A stretch of 64,000 nt of DNA from Antedon bifida (Eukaryota > Echinodermata > Crinoidea > Comatulida > Antedonidae), in contig OY727096.1 of the NCBI GenBank assembly GCA_963402885.1, forward strand, positions 14,179,820-14,243,819, in the 5' to 3' direction. Shown here in pieces: positions 1 through 11,092 of this stretch (position 1 is its first letter; every line of letters begins with the position of its first letter). A program made the translations under genes and the position numbers. The notes under the pieces were generated by a model. The model was not told the DNA's origin and did no database searches. It worked only from the letters and a program-made list of their open reading frames with translations.

Positions 1-432
1 AAACACTGAACAATAATAAAAGTGTTACTTAATTTAGTTAAATGACACCCCTAGATGGGCTGGTACTGTATCTCACTAGAAAACAGAAAAACGCTGGAAA
101 ACACAAGCGACTATCAATCCCCGATGATAAATGCTAATAATTATAATCACTGCAAATATTAATATTATTTTTCCCTCATGGATTTTGACGTAACAGTTTT
201 AATCATTGTTCTTTAATGATTTATAATATTATATCAATTATTTTTGTGTAAATATAGTCTGGCCTACTGTAAAAAACAAAAATATATTTAACTAGAGGGT
301 ACTCCGAGAGTACAAACCTCCGCCTACTGTAAAATTCCCCTACATAAAATACCCCCTGAATATTTTTTTTTTACATTTTTTTTTATTAGTTCTAAGTGTA
401 AATATGTTAACTGCACACTACAAAGTTGTGGA

Positions 433-500
433 TGACAGTGTGGTGTAATGGTTATGTATCCGGCCTCTCACAGTTGAGATCGCTGGTTCAAGTCCCACTG
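433..500 (+). repeat. tRNA-derived SINE head
   Basis: A Pol III A-box-like TGGTGTAATGG at 441-451 and a B-box GGTTCAAGTCC at 485-495 have tRNA spacing. A 5-bp acceptor-like pairing CAGTG/CACTG brackets them. A long T tract follows (504-540). The anticodon and acceptor stems are not well formed, so this reads as a tRNA-derived repeat rather than a working tRNA gene. Confidence 0.55.
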
Positions 501-548
501 AGGTTTTTTTTTTTTTTATTATTTTTTTATTTCTTTTTTTTTAGTTTT

Positions 549-811
549 TTGTGGACCTTGATCTTTGACCCTGACCCTTCAAAATTTAACCAGAATTATA
601 TGATGTGTCATTGGTCATTGTGGCTAAGTTTGGTGAGAATCGGATAAAAACTGTGGTCTCTAGGCAGTAAAATAGTTTTTTGTTAGTTGTGACCTTGACC
701 TATGACCTTTTCCCCTCAAATTCGAACTCGTCCGAGCTTTTGGGGCATAGATCATTGTGGCCAAATTTGGTGAGAATCGAATGAAAACTGTGGCCTCCAG
801 GCTGTTCACAG

Positions 812-842
<31 letters not shown>

Positions 843-880
843 TACAGGGGTGAAAACATAACCTCCTTGGTGGAGGTAAC
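549..880 (+). repeat. Dispersed repeat with (CA)n and GGTGGAGGTAAC end
   Basis: Two internal copies of a 'ccttgacc..tgacc' segment, each followed by 'tttggtgagaatcg.atgaaaactgtgg', lead to a CA tract (812-842) and end in 'gtgaaaacataacctccttgg'. Related diverged pieces occur at 34610-34690 and 37680-37785, the latter ending 'gaaaacataactttgtaggcggag'. It follows the tRNA-like head at 433, so the two could form one composite SINE. The family name is not known to me. Confidence 0.55.
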
Positions 881-1035
881 TAAACTAAACTGCAGTATTA
901 TGTACATATTCCAGGGTAGGAGCATTACTTCCTAGTGACCAGGCCCACATACTTACGGTACGTACGGTATAGTTTATATAAAATAACGATGCAACATTAA
1001 AAGTTCATATTTTTCAAAGAAATGCAATTTTCGGC

Positions 1036-1185
1036 CATATTAGACCTATAATTCAATATGCTTGCCCTGTGTGGCATTTTGCATTAAATTCTGATGCACA
1101 AACCAAAGAATTAGAATGTATACAGAAACGCGCTTGTAAGGTTATACTGGGTCAAGATTTTGACTCATATGAACATGCACTTTAA
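1036..1185 (+). mobile_element. LINE reverse transcriptase C-terminal fragment
   Basis: One open frame reads HIRPIIQYACPVWHFALNSD and continues with KELECIQKRACKVILG. This is the conserved region after the RT palm in Jockey/CR1-type LINEs ('R.YACPVW..L', 'LE.IQ.RA...I.G'). The frame stops at 1183. The flanks show no further RT homology, so this is a short dead fragment. Confidence 0.65.
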
Positions 1186-2396
1186 AACACTTACCACAAC
1201 TTAATGTGAAATGAGATATGTCAGTAAGGTTGTGCATGCCATGTGGGTTGTACGGCCTAGCTTTCGAAATAGTCCTGGCTAGTTTCTGTTCTCCAGATTT
1301 TGATAAGATATTTTTTTCTTCAATCATCTAACTAACTTGATGTATGATGTCTGAAACGATATAGTGGGTTAAACCTAAGCAATTTACCTATCAAAACAAA
1401 AACAACTTGTTGAAGCTGGCGGTCAGCGAAATCAAAACAACAATGGTGACTTCTTCCAGTGGGTGGCCGATGACGCAGTAAATAACCAAGCGCTGATTTG
1501 TTGAATTTCGTCTCTGCATATAATGGTGTCTAATATATCATAACTTTGTAAGATCATGATTATTAACATGCTCTCCGAGAGCACTTTAACCAGAATTAAT
1601 ATGATAAACCTGGATCATGTTGACGACTTTCTGCAGTTCATATAGAACATCATGATAGTAACTCAAGTTATTAAGATCCTTTGAGGTTTTGTATTATAAT
1701 GCTTTTAGGTATATAATAATATTGTTAAATTTTATACATCAATGTTTTTCTCCTTGACATCATATTAATATATTTGCAATCAACTCGCAATTCAAATTTT
1801 TTTTTGCCAAAGAGTATGAAAATAAAAGCCATAATAAAAATAACTACGTCCCCATGAAAAATAAAACGTTATCTAGACGGGATAGCCGAATCCCGTCGGG
1901 ATTTGGTGATCCCCATGGGATTTATTATCGGGATCGAGATCGTAATTTTTGGATAATCGATTGAACGGGACTGTTTGGATGATCCCACAGATAGCGGGAT
2001 TAATTGTTTGGAACTTTTCTGCCACAATCCTAATATTTAGCGTATTGGTGGATTTTCAACATCTTAATCTCGAATTCGTCAGTAATAATGTAATGGGATA
2101 ATTTCGGTATAATTCGTAACAGATGGTAAATTATTATTTCATTAATATTGATAAATGTGTTGAATTGTTTAGTTGTCTTTGTACTCATGATCTAACTAGC
2201 CGCTGCATTTAAAAATGGGTTACTTATGTGCCACACCCTTTGATCATTAGTAAATCACACCTCATCTTCAGTAATACGCCATACTAACAGCGAGTTAATT
2301 TCTTATCTTTATATTATTACCACACTTCACCATTCTTTTCAATTAACATGTTTCTGATCAAGTTGAGTTGTTTTAATTTTGTTGAGGGTATTATGC

Positions 2397-2525
2397 TATG
2401 GTTTCCTAGCTGATGAGTGCAATATGCACTCCTGCATAGACAATGCATGTTTCGTTTTATGCAGGAGATCTGATCAATAGTCACCTCCTATAACATTAAG
2501 GATCGAAACATCCATTGTTGCATCA
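2397..2525. other. Scrambled hammerhead-ribozyme-like motif
   Basis: Plus strand 2410-2416 is CTGATGA, followed directly by a stem GTGC-aatat-GCAC (2417-2429), which is the hammerhead core plus stem II. Immediately after, read on the minus strand, 2453-2439 gives GAAACATGCATTGTC. That is the second core block GAAA, a 3-bp stem III (ACA/TGT) and the cleavage-site C. It is flanked by perfect 10-bp arms (2429-2438 and 2458-2467) suited to stem I. A plus-strand relative, GAAACATCCATTGTT, lies at 2505-2519. All parts of a hammerhead are present, but one block is inverted. Confidence 0.4.
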
Positions 2526-3029
2526 TCGATAATAACCTAATTATTTTTAATATAATTCACATTTATGAGGTCTTTTCTGAATTGTTTCCAGAAAAGATTA
2601 ATTAAAATGAAGATGATGGCTGTCCTGAGATAAACCCAGTTACTTGTTTTTTTACTAATTTAATTTGTTATAAAAAGAAATATTGTGGTAATCTATATTA
2701 AATAATGTTTTTTAAAAACCTGCAATTGTTAGAGAGCTACCGGTGAGGGTCAACGAGAATAAAATTCATTCTGCCCGTTCAGTTTATTGACACAGTCACA
2801 TGGTCTTTTTGGCATCTCTTTGTGTACCCCAGGGCAGCGGTACCTTTACCAAGTTCAGTTTTATATTTAGAAACCGACTGGACTCATTTATAGGCTTGGG
2901 AAATTTTTAGCAGCGACAATGATTGTCTTGACGACAGCTTTAAGCATTATTTGTTTTATGGAAAGGAATTTGTATTAGTTTTGAAGTAGGCCTAGGCCTA
3001 AACTGTCATGTCCCAAGTAATTTGGATGT

Positions 3030-3910
3030 TTTTATTACATGCAAATCTCCCAGTGTACCCGCAATGCCATCTTGTCATGGCGCTTTCTATACTCTCTCTG
3101 GGCGAGCATCTTGCATCCACTGATTATATGTCTGACAGTTTCAGTAGAGTCTCCACACAATGTACATAACAGTGTTTCTGTAGTATTATCTATACTGTAT
3201 TTTATCTCTTTCGTTCTTAAAGCTTGGTCTTGAGCAGCTAGTATCAGACCTTCTATCTCCTTCAAAAAACCATTCCTAAGCCATCTCAAAGAATCTTCTC
3301 CTGATACACCTGCTGTTTGTCGCACAAACTCTCCATGTAAGGCTTTCATTTTCATCCAGCCCTTGGTTTTCTCCTCTTGCCACCTCTTCTGATAATCTAT
3401 AACATTCTCTTTTTCATCTTACACCTTCTCCTTTAAGCAAATTGCAGCATCCACTCTGTAGTATTTTTTAGGTAGCCATGCAGTGACTTCATCCTTACAC
3501 AGTCCTCAATGCTGATCAGCCCTCTTCCTCCATCATTCCTCGGTAAATATAATCTCATGCCATTACTTCTGGTATGCATACTTCCGTTCATTGTCATGTC
3601 GATTTTGCCCAGCTCTTCCACAGACAATCAATTATCCACACTAACAGCCTATGCGTTGATGCCACTTATCATATTTCCCCCTTTTAGTTTAGATTTAACA
3701 TAGTTTGTTAACTCTCTTTATATACTCAGCTGTGATCTTGTCTTTCATCTTAGCATTGAGTATCTTATCCAGCTGCAATATACTAAGGTATTTGTAGCCA
3801 TCTTCTCTAACCTCTCTTATATGTTGATCCAATCCACAGCCAACCTGTCTACCTCTTTTCAAATGACATTCTAATATCTTGCCCTTTACTCCGAAATGTA
3901 TATGAAATTT
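3030..3910 (-). mobile_element. Non-LTR retrotransposon 3' fragment, broken
   Basis: Reading the minus strand from about 3910 down, three broken frames follow each other. The first resembles 'ECHLKRG..VGCG..' with 'YKYL.ILQLDKI', the second has 'RLYLPR.DGGRGLISIEDCV' (3433-3627), and the third has 'AAQDQALRT' and a C-x2-C..H..C finger with 'HIISGCKMLAQREYRKRHD' (3035-3355). These are the post-RT segments of a widespread invertebrate LINE group, possibly the R2/NeSL-like set. The RT core is absent (5' truncation) and frameshifts separate the blocks. Confidence 0.7.
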
Positions 3911-4944
3911 TATTTATTTTTTTCTCATTATTACTTTATCATTTTGACATGTCCATATTATAATAGTTTTTATGTAGTAAATAAACGATATTTAAAAGGA
4001 AATTTTAAACCCAGAATCCCTGTTTAAATAAGGTAACACACCAATATTAACTCTATCCATATTTTTATATTATTATAATTATTATTATTATTATTATTAT
4101 TATAAAACTTTGGCTTTGACTGCTGCACACAAACTTTGGAAAATAATTGTCACTGGCAACAAATCCAACAAATTAATTTGATTATTAGGTGACCTGCGGC
4201 ATCTTTATACATATATGGAACTGATCTTACCATATATGGTTATTTTTCGCCTACTAATGTTATTAAACAGCTATAAAATACCTATACTTTATGCTTATGT
4301 TTTTGCGCGAAACATTTATGCTTCTGTGCCGAGAGAGGGCCCTTCTAAAATTAATGACATAATGCGAAGTCGAAAAATGTTGTGATAATGGTCAAAATTC
4401 CCAACGCAATTATAGAGTGAAGACTAAAGAAACTTTTGAGAGACATAATGTAAAAGTAGCAGTAACCATTGATTCTGGTGATAAGTGTATTGATTCCGGA
4501 TGCAAAAGAGGAAGAGTAGAGACGAGGCATGAATTGCCTAGATCATGAAATGTTCTCACCAAACATGGTAATACAGTTTGCAAAAAACAGAGTAATGTTG
4601 AGAAAGCAAAAACGAGAGAATTGAAAACAAACCAGATGCTAGTCGAGACGATATTGACAGATCCGCTACACAGAAAAAGCGAAATTCGACCAGCCTGTGT
4701 CTGAGGACAAATCTCCAAGCGCAAGACCACCCAAACGTTCTGAAGATTATGTTTAAATTTGAACATTTTTGTATTTTATTAAATTCTTAAACTCTCAATA
4801 TGGACCCTAATAAACATACAACAATAACATTTTTTTGTGGTATATATATATTTCAACACGCTGTTTCTATTGTTATATTTCTTTTATTCCTGTCCACCCA
4901 GGCAGCACCTGCCAACTCATATGCTATGACTTTATCCAAATTCC

Positions 4945-5130
4945 CTCACTTGCACTGATGAAGGGCTAGTGTTGCCCGAAAGCTCTGCTAACTTTTCTGG
5001 CTGTTTACTTTATCGTTTTGATTTAGCTTTTCGCTTTTTTTTTTGTATCTCCATTGAGATCCAGCCACTGATACCCACAGCATTGTCATTTTTTTCAGTA
5101 ATTTGCCTTTAGATTTATATATATATATAT
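4945..5130 (+). repeat. Repeat with hammerhead-like core and TA microsatellite
   Basis: CTGATGA (4955-4961), a GGGC/GCCC stem (4963-4966 with 4974-4977) and GAAA (4978-4981) are followed by a possible 3-bp stem AGC/GCT (4981-4983 with 4987-4989). The rest ('ggctgtttactttatcg', 'tctccattgagatccagcc') recurs at 17925-18043 and, as an inverted pair, at 8772-8950. All but the last end in or near a TA run. The layout resembles Penelope-like element termini, which are known to carry hammerheads, but no Penelope protein is seen. Confidence 0.5.
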
Positions 5131-5761
5131 ATGTACATATTTTCATTAAACCAAAGTTTGTTGTACAACTACATATATACGTGCATCTGCTGGCCAAGTT
5201 ACAAAATAACTGCTTTCGCAGTTTTAGAGATCTGCCACCAACAAAAAATGATAACAAAAAAATATATTTTTTGACAATAACAATAATTAATAGAAATTGC
5301 AACTATAATTTATCACTGTATCACTTATCATAAACCTCTATGTTGTATCTTAGCTATTAAATTGTGTATGGTGCCCCAATAGGCTCGATCTATCTGCCAA
5401 GTCACATACTCGAATAAAGTTGTTCCTAGTTTTAGACATGTTTAATCATCCTTTTGTTGTATCTCTTTACTTGACAATAAGAATACAACACAAGTTCATC
5501 TAGGTGTGATTTTAAGAAATTAATTGAATATAAGTTTGAAACCAATTTTCCAATGAAACCTACTGTACTGAAATATACTTCATATCAGGGCTTATCTTCC
5601 TGTATAGTATCATAAAAATGGTATGTAACACATTAATTTATGTGTATTACATACATTTGCTTCAAATTGTTAAAAATCAATCAACACCTTACTAAAAAGT
5701 ATTATTGAGTTGATAGGTTTCATTTGAGTATATACGAAATTAAAAGCTTTTTTATACTTAG

Positions 5762-5820
5762 GTGAAGTGGACTCTCTAGAAGACAACTGGCACACTTCTG
5801 AACAAAAAACTATTGTTACG
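5762..5820 (+). other. Possible alternative RIM exon
   Basis: The segment has an acceptor (ttatacttag) and a donor (gtgaga). It is open in the frame EVDSLEDNWHTSEQKTIVT after two leading bases. It ends on a codon boundary, so it fits directly to E2 at 10806 but not to E1 at 5889, which needs one base from upstream. The 68-bp gap to E1 would be a very short intron. It could be an alternative exon used instead of E1, or chance. Confidence 0.3.
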
Positions 5821-5888
5821 GTGAGAATAAAATATTCTTGGTCTTTTTTGCTAATCTTTTCAATTGTTATTTTGTGTCTTGTCCTTAG

Positions 5889-6103
5889 GTGATCTAGAGA
5901 GTTACCGCAACAAATCTCAGGTCGCACCTGGCCACTTCTCTGAGACTGAAATTGATTCAAACAAAATGCGGCCACTACATTTTAGTCCGGGAAAAGGCCA
6001 GTCCTTCGAGGATGATGGGGAATGGTCTGAACCACAGATCAAAGATTCAGGGGTGGACACAAGCAGCAGTACAACTTTATATGACGACCACTATCCACTG
6101 AAG
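5889..6103 (+). CDS. RIM: RIM exon E1: linker before the PDZ domain
   Basis: First recognisable exon of the RIM active-zone scaffold. The acceptor is 'tgtccttag' and the donor 'aag|gttaga'. The first two bases complete a codon from an upstream exon, and the exon ends on a codon boundary, matching E2. The product contains the conserved stretch ending in EWSEPQIKDSGVDTSSSTTL, which in RIM1/RIM2 sits just before the HPVTW start of the PDZ segment. The preceding ~45 residues (from GDLESYRNKSQ) are polar and probably disordered. RIM tethers Rab3 vesicles, Munc13, ELKS and calcium channels at presynaptic release sites. The initiator and zinc finger are outside the window. Confidence 0.88.
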
Positions 6104-6354
6104 GTTAGAAATCACATTGAAAACCCCAACTACCTTCTCATCAATCATATAGTTTTTTGGTGTTATATATGTTTTGTCGAGCTGTAACTCTCTAGAAGCA
6201 CTTTTTTAAAGCACGTATTTTACATCCATATCTCATTTTGCATGATCTATGTAATCCTAAATGCTGTCTCACTTGTTATTCTTCAGCTTCTGTTTATTTT
6301 GTTGAAGCTTAATTGTAACTACTTCTCTTTAAAAAAACAATTTTTTTACACTTT

Positions 6355-6582
6355 TGAAAATTAAATGAGCCTTACCTGTAAGGTGAAGTTTGATTCAGCA
6401 GTGGCACTTCTGGGTTAACATGAGAGGCACGACCAGTATCAGTTTTCAAATCCTTGTGTGCACGAGCGAACGCGGTCTAAATTAACAGCGGATACTTAGG
6501 TAGGGCATGTTAACCCAGACATGCCACTGCTGATATGGTAGAATTGTTCAAACTTAAACAGGTAAGGCTCATTTAATTTTCA
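6355..6582. mobile_element. Short foldback element (MITE)
   Basis: The ends are inverted copies over about 65 bp: left 'aaattaaatgagccttacct' onward from 6357, right ending 'ggtaaggctcatttaatttt' at about 6580. Both arms continue through 'cagcagtggca..tctgggttaacatg'. The unpaired centre is about 80 bp. There is no coding capacity. Each end carries the sequence GTAAGG when read toward the outside. Confidence 0.7.
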
Positions 6583-6807
6583 ATTCTACCATGTCAATAG
6601 TAAGGCAACTTCCGGCTTCCAATGAGACTTTAAAGCAGAGTGAACACAAGGAAATACATCATATGCATTTTCGTTAGTATCAATCGGCTTATTAATACCG
6701 GTTAAACGTAGAAGCAGAGGCCCAACTTATATGTTTTAAAATATCATCAACCTACTGGCCTTAGATACACTAGCTGCCCTATTAGATTATATTTTTGTAA
6801 TACTTGA

Positions 6808-7840
6808 TTAAAATTCGTTTATTATATGAAGAGTTATGAAAACATACAAGTCACCGTCTAACTCAGGAAGTCTTCAATTTGAGAAAATCAACAATGTCAA
6901 TGCAAAAAGACTCTCTGACAAAACTTGTCATTTTCTCCTGAAACGTCAAACTGGTTGAAAAGATATTACTAGGTGGTACATAATATATTTTCTGTTATTT
7001 TTTTTTAATATATGGAGAAAAATAACGATTTTATTGCCAAATATTTACAAAATGATTAAACATTCATTCTACGGTGGAAGCCATGCTGTTTCATTGTAAA
7101 CAAATTGTTGGCCAATCACAGTCAATGATTCACAAACTCTTGGTAGAAATTTAGCAAACTAAGACCAATTGTCATTGGTTGATAAAAATTATGGTAGCAA
7201 AAACCTTAAAAGCTTCTAAGAACAATTGAGGCATGGCATCACAAAATCGGCGTAGTGTCGGAAATAATCATTTTTTAGATTTTTATATATTCGTAATCTA
7301 CATTTAATAAGCTTTAAAATGAGGCGTTGTTTATTAAAATTGGTTTATTATATGAAGAGTTATTAATGAAAACATACAAGATACTTTCTAACTCAGGAAA
7401 TCTTCATTTTGAGAAAATCAACAATGAAGTAGCGACGCCGATTAGCTTGGCCTAGCCTAGCCCGCCGATCAACGCGACCAGACTCTCTGTCAAAACTCGC
7501 TATTTTCCTCTCAAAAACGGCAAACTAGTCGAAAATATATCATTGTGTGGTACATAATATTATATTTTTTGTTATTTTTAAAAAATATATGGATAAAAAT
7601 AACGATTAACTTCCTAAATATTCATTAAATGTTGAAACGTTCATTCGAGAAACTACGATGGAAGACATGCTGTTTCATCGTAAACAAAAGCGTCAGCCAA
7701 TCAGAGAGCGTAATTAATCTCTATAGCCAATCACAGTCAAGGATTCACAAATTCTTGTTAGAAATTTCAGCAACCTAACACCTTAATAAAACCAATTTCC
7801 ATTGGCTAGATTAAAAAAAATCCCTTAGGTTATTAAATTA
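6808..7840. repeat. Diverged ~0.5 kb direct duplication
   Basis: Copy one (about 6808-7200) and copy two (about 7333-7840) share long blocks in the same order: 'ttattatatgaagagttat', 'ttgagaaaatcaacaatg', 'tggtacataatat', 'aaaaataacgatt', 'catgctgtttcat' and 'ccaatcacagtcaa.gattc'. Copy two carries small insertions (for example around 7428-7475). Copy two lies inside the TIR element that starts at 7219. Confidence 0.75.
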
Positions 7841-8201
7841 TGGTAGCTGATATATTTTCGAACAGATAGGTACCAAACATGACGTCATTCGGGTAAGCGG
7901 TTTGTTTACAAAAGCGCCGTAAAGAAAGTTGATTTTTGAGTGAACAAAAATACAATTTCCTAATGATTTTTAATGGAAACAACTTAAATAATTGCAAAAT
8001 ACACATACTTGTGATATTTTTTTATGAACAAGAGTTTGATATGTTAAAGATAAGTGTTTATAGTATCGTTTTTTATTGAAATTTTAAAATGGATAGGTTA
8101 GGCCGATTTTCACATTCTGAACTTCAAGGCTAAATATCTCAAAAGTTCGGGTTGCGACTCTGCGCCGCTTTTGTGATGCCAGGCCTGAATTAAGTTGTTC
8201 A
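7219..8201. mobile_element. Non-autonomous TIR element, ~980 bp
   Basis: The left end 'gaacaattgaggcatggcat' (7219 on, continuing 'cacaaaatcggcgtagtgtcgg') and the right end, 'cgactctgcgccgcttttgtgatgccaggcctgaattaagttgttc' in pieces (8155-8201), are inverted copies with scattered mismatches over about 40 bp. The interior has no transposase-like frame. The remainder up to 8650 is AT-rich with no feature I can name. Confidence 0.6.
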
Positions 8202-8771
8202 AATGCAAATTTTGCTTTTGACAAATTGCATATTTTTGTATGAATAAGCTTTTGTTGTACTGAGATACAGCTGATTTTTGTCCATTATTATTATTATCTT
8301 TGTACTATTAAAACACTATTCTAAAAACTTCTAAAATTATTAAAATGATGTATTTTTCCTTCACAAAAGCAAAACGAAAAAAGTTCTATATTTTTTCTAG
8401 TTTTGTGTAATGTTATAATGTGACAACATTTTTAATTTCTTTTAAAGTTTGAATATAAACCATACTAAATTAAAAGAGGATATGAAATTTGAAATTTGTT
8501 TTTTTTGCATTAGAACTATAAAAAAAACAACAAAACACAAACAAATGTACTAAAAATGTCATGGAATTAATAATTAAAGAAAATTTTCTAAAACCCATCA
8601 CACACAAATCATAAAAAGTACATCTAAAAAACATACCTTTTAGGATTTTTTATTTAAAAACAATATATGGCTAATGTTTTTATATATTTATTTGTAATGT
8701 CCGTGACATAATGTAATGTCTGTGAATTTGTTTTGGTTTTAAAGTTTTGGTATATAGCGTATATTAAATTA

Positions 8772-8960
8772 AAAGATAAACAGCCAGAAAAAGTAGTAAA
8801 GCTTTTAGGCAACACTAGCGATTCATCAGTGGGGCTAGTGTTGCCCGAAAGATCTGCTACTTTTTCTGGCTGTTTTACTTTATCGTTTCGATTTAGCTTT
8901 TTGCTTATTTTATTTTGTATCTCCATTGCCGCTGTGGACATGGCTTCTGATACTGTACTG
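8772..8960. repeat. Inverted pair of the 4945 repeat family
   Basis: The left arm (8772-8820, from 'aaagataaacagccagaaaa' to 'ggcaacactagcg') and the right arm (8832-8884, 'ggggctagtgttgccc' to 'ctggctgttttactttatc') form a hairpin with a loop of about 11 bp containing 'attcatcag'. The right side continues into 'gtatctccattgccgctgtgg', related to 5040-5060. It is two head-to-head pieces of the repeat at 4945-5130. Confidence 0.7.
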
Positions 8961-10805
8961 TGTAGTCGAGAGCGGAATAAACAATATATATACAATATTA
9001 CATACAGTAGTACGTCTTCAAGCTCGAGCGGGAGTTGAGCGATATTTTTCGTTGTGTTAAAAATGCCGATACTGAAGTCGAGCGTAAAAACATGTTATTC
9101 CATTTTGCCCTTTTCATACACAGCTCATGCGGTGTTACTTTTGTAAACAAGAATGATATTACGATCAACTGAACATCTAGTTTTTACTTTATTTAATAGA
9201 AGTGTATAGCTAGTTTGCCGGTGGAACATCGTCGCCTCTAGTCTAATTCATTGTTGAAAATTTATATTTTTGCCATTCGGAACCGGCCTGATAGTATGTA
9301 TTCAAATACTTTCCGATCATTTTTAAACTAAAAATAGTTTCATATTGAGTTTTACTGTGAATTCATACTTGTCACGTCAGTAATAAACAATGGGTAATGT
9401 CAGACAACTTTCAAGAGTGGTATAGCCTAGCCATCTAGGCCTACTATAATTTTGTTATTGTTTGTTGTTTTCCTCCACTAAACAAGTGTTTCACTGACAT
9501 TTGCATGTAAAAAATCTTTTTTAAGTAAAGTCCTTTTTCCACCTAGTGGGTGGTCACCGCCCTACTATATTGACACATATTGTTGCATGTGACATCAATA
9601 CAACAATATAATGTCACATGTGTGATTGGCTTGGCAGTTGATAGATGGCTGTTAATTCGTGACCTAAGAAATGTTGCCAGGAGTGTTAATTGTGAAATAA
9701 CATGTTTGTTTGGGAAAATGTTTAATTTCAGTTATTTTCTAGCTAGCCTAGACCTAAAAATAACCAATTTTTAGGGAGGCAGGGATAATCGAAAAAACCC
9801 CCTGATTTGCATATCACCACAACTGACAGTAAAACGTGAAAAGTAGTAGTAGAAGAAGCAAGATCGAGTGAACTCGAAACATTCAGTCTGTTGATGAAAG
9901 GATGCCAACCACAAGGTCATATTCAATACTGTGTACAACGTTCAGTCGATCGCAGAAGGGCTGCAGACAGAAGATTGTATTACAAAGTTTACCTAGATTT
10001 TTTGGGTCACATGTTGTGAAATACCACCTTCCCACATCAGCATCTCGCATGTTTTTTTTCCACTCACATTGGATAGTATGGGTGGCCCGGTCAGTCTCAG
10101 CAGCGATGGATATGGGCTGACCGTAGATCATATTAGACCAAAGTACATACAATCAATAAATATTTTTTTCATTTTTATTAATTTTTCTGTCAAACTATGA
10201 CTGAACCCAATCGGTACTGATGTATTTTTTTTCACTATGCCTGAACAGCGGACGACCAACTAACAATTGAGTTCATGAGTTCAGAACCTTTCGCGAATAT
10301 TTCGTTGGTCGAGGAGGAGAGCAAGGAAGATGCTCTTGGTAGATCCAGCCATTAAACATAAATTTGTAGAGTCCATTAATTATGGAAAAGTTCACTATTT
10401 AGGATCCTAATAAACACGTGTCTCGATCACTGACTGTGTAGTAGAAGCGAATTGACAATCGCGTGTCTGGTAATCACATTACTGGTGTCAGTTCCCAGTC
10501 TGTGGTTCAGTGAAGGCAAATTACATTCATCAATTTGGCAAAGGGAACAACATTTTCACCAAATTTGTTCCCCAATCGCCATTACTAAATTGGTGAATGG
10601 TTACCGCGATTGGTAGACACGTATGTTACATGGGGTGCATTAACGTGGATAACCAAATCTAGTTAGTTTTTATATTTCATGTCATATGAAATCTATGTGG
10701 TTTGGTGGTAAATTGTTGGTAATTTTAGTGATGTAGTAAAGTTTATGTTGTATGTTTTTTTATATTAATTTAGTATTTGGTTATCAATAATTGTTATTAT
10801 TTCAG
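8961..10805. other. Intron E1-E2, remainder
   Basis: AT-rich intronic sequence between the inverted repeat and E2. I see no domain-bearing frame. The frame on the minus strand at 9883-10152 is open for 89 codons without a family I recognise, and the opposite strand is open too. No further TIRs or tandem repeats stand out. Confidence 0.4.
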
Positions 10806-11013
10806 CACCCAGTTACGTGGCAGCGTGATATTGATAATCACCGACTTATTGGTCGAATGATCTTGAAGAAAGGCCAGTCAGATGGAAGCTTAAAAGAAGA
10901 TTCTAGTGCAATTTTGGGATTAAAAGTTGGTAGAGATCGTGGAAAGTTAGGTCCTTTTATTTCAAAGATTAGACAAGGCAGCATTGCAGATACAGTTGGT
11001 CAGTTGAAAGAAG
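10806..11013 (+). CDS. RIM: RIM exon E2: first half of the PDZ domain
   Basis: The acceptor is 'ttatttcag' and the donor 'gaag|gtaatt'. The exon starts on a codon boundary (matching E1) and leaves one base (G) that E3 completes to glycine. The product starts HPVTWQRD and contains DNHRLIGRMILKK, then SSAILGLKV, the PDZ carboxylate-binding loop region, and LGPFISKIRQGSIADTVGQL, which are beta strands and helix of the RIM-type PDZ. RIM PDZ domains bind the C-termini of ELKS and of N- and P/Q-type calcium channels. The variable loop after GLKV (GRDRGK) is shorter than the vertebrate 'VGGKMTESGR'-like version. Confidence 0.95.
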
Positions 11014-11092
11014 GTAATTTGTTATTATTGCGCCGTAAAAATGTATTATTGACTATTATAACAGAAATAAATTAATAGATGGTATTATAACA

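Larger units (their letters stand above)
1..5888 (+). other. RIM gene intron (or upstream region), repeat-filled
   Basis: No exon of the RIM gene is convincing here. E1 at 5889 needs one codon base from an earlier exon, so an upstream exon must exist, and the zinc-finger N-terminus of RIM lies outside the window. Contents are a tRNA-like repeat (433-500), a CA-rich repeat (549-880), a LINE RT fragment (1036-1185), a hammerhead-like motif (2397-2525), a LINE 3' fragment (3030-3910), an ATT microsatellite (4076-4103) and a repeat with a second hammerhead-like core (4945-5130). In 3910-4945 and 5130-5760 I see only AT-rich sequence. Confidence 0.6.

Noticed and set aside
433-500. Functional tRNA gene
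   Set aside because: A and B boxes are present, but the acceptor and anticodon stems are not well formed and it lies in a repeat.
426-647. 73-codon open frame on +
   Set aside because: It runs through the tRNA-like repeat and a poly-T tract; the Phe-rich product is an artefact.
1860-2010. Repeated 'cgggat' words
   Set aside because: Irregular spacing and no clear unit; too weak to call a repeat or regulatory array.
4410-4766. 118-codon frame on -
   Set aside because: No domain and no splice or start context. The opposite strand gives a hydrophilic frame with stops; I could not link either to a family.
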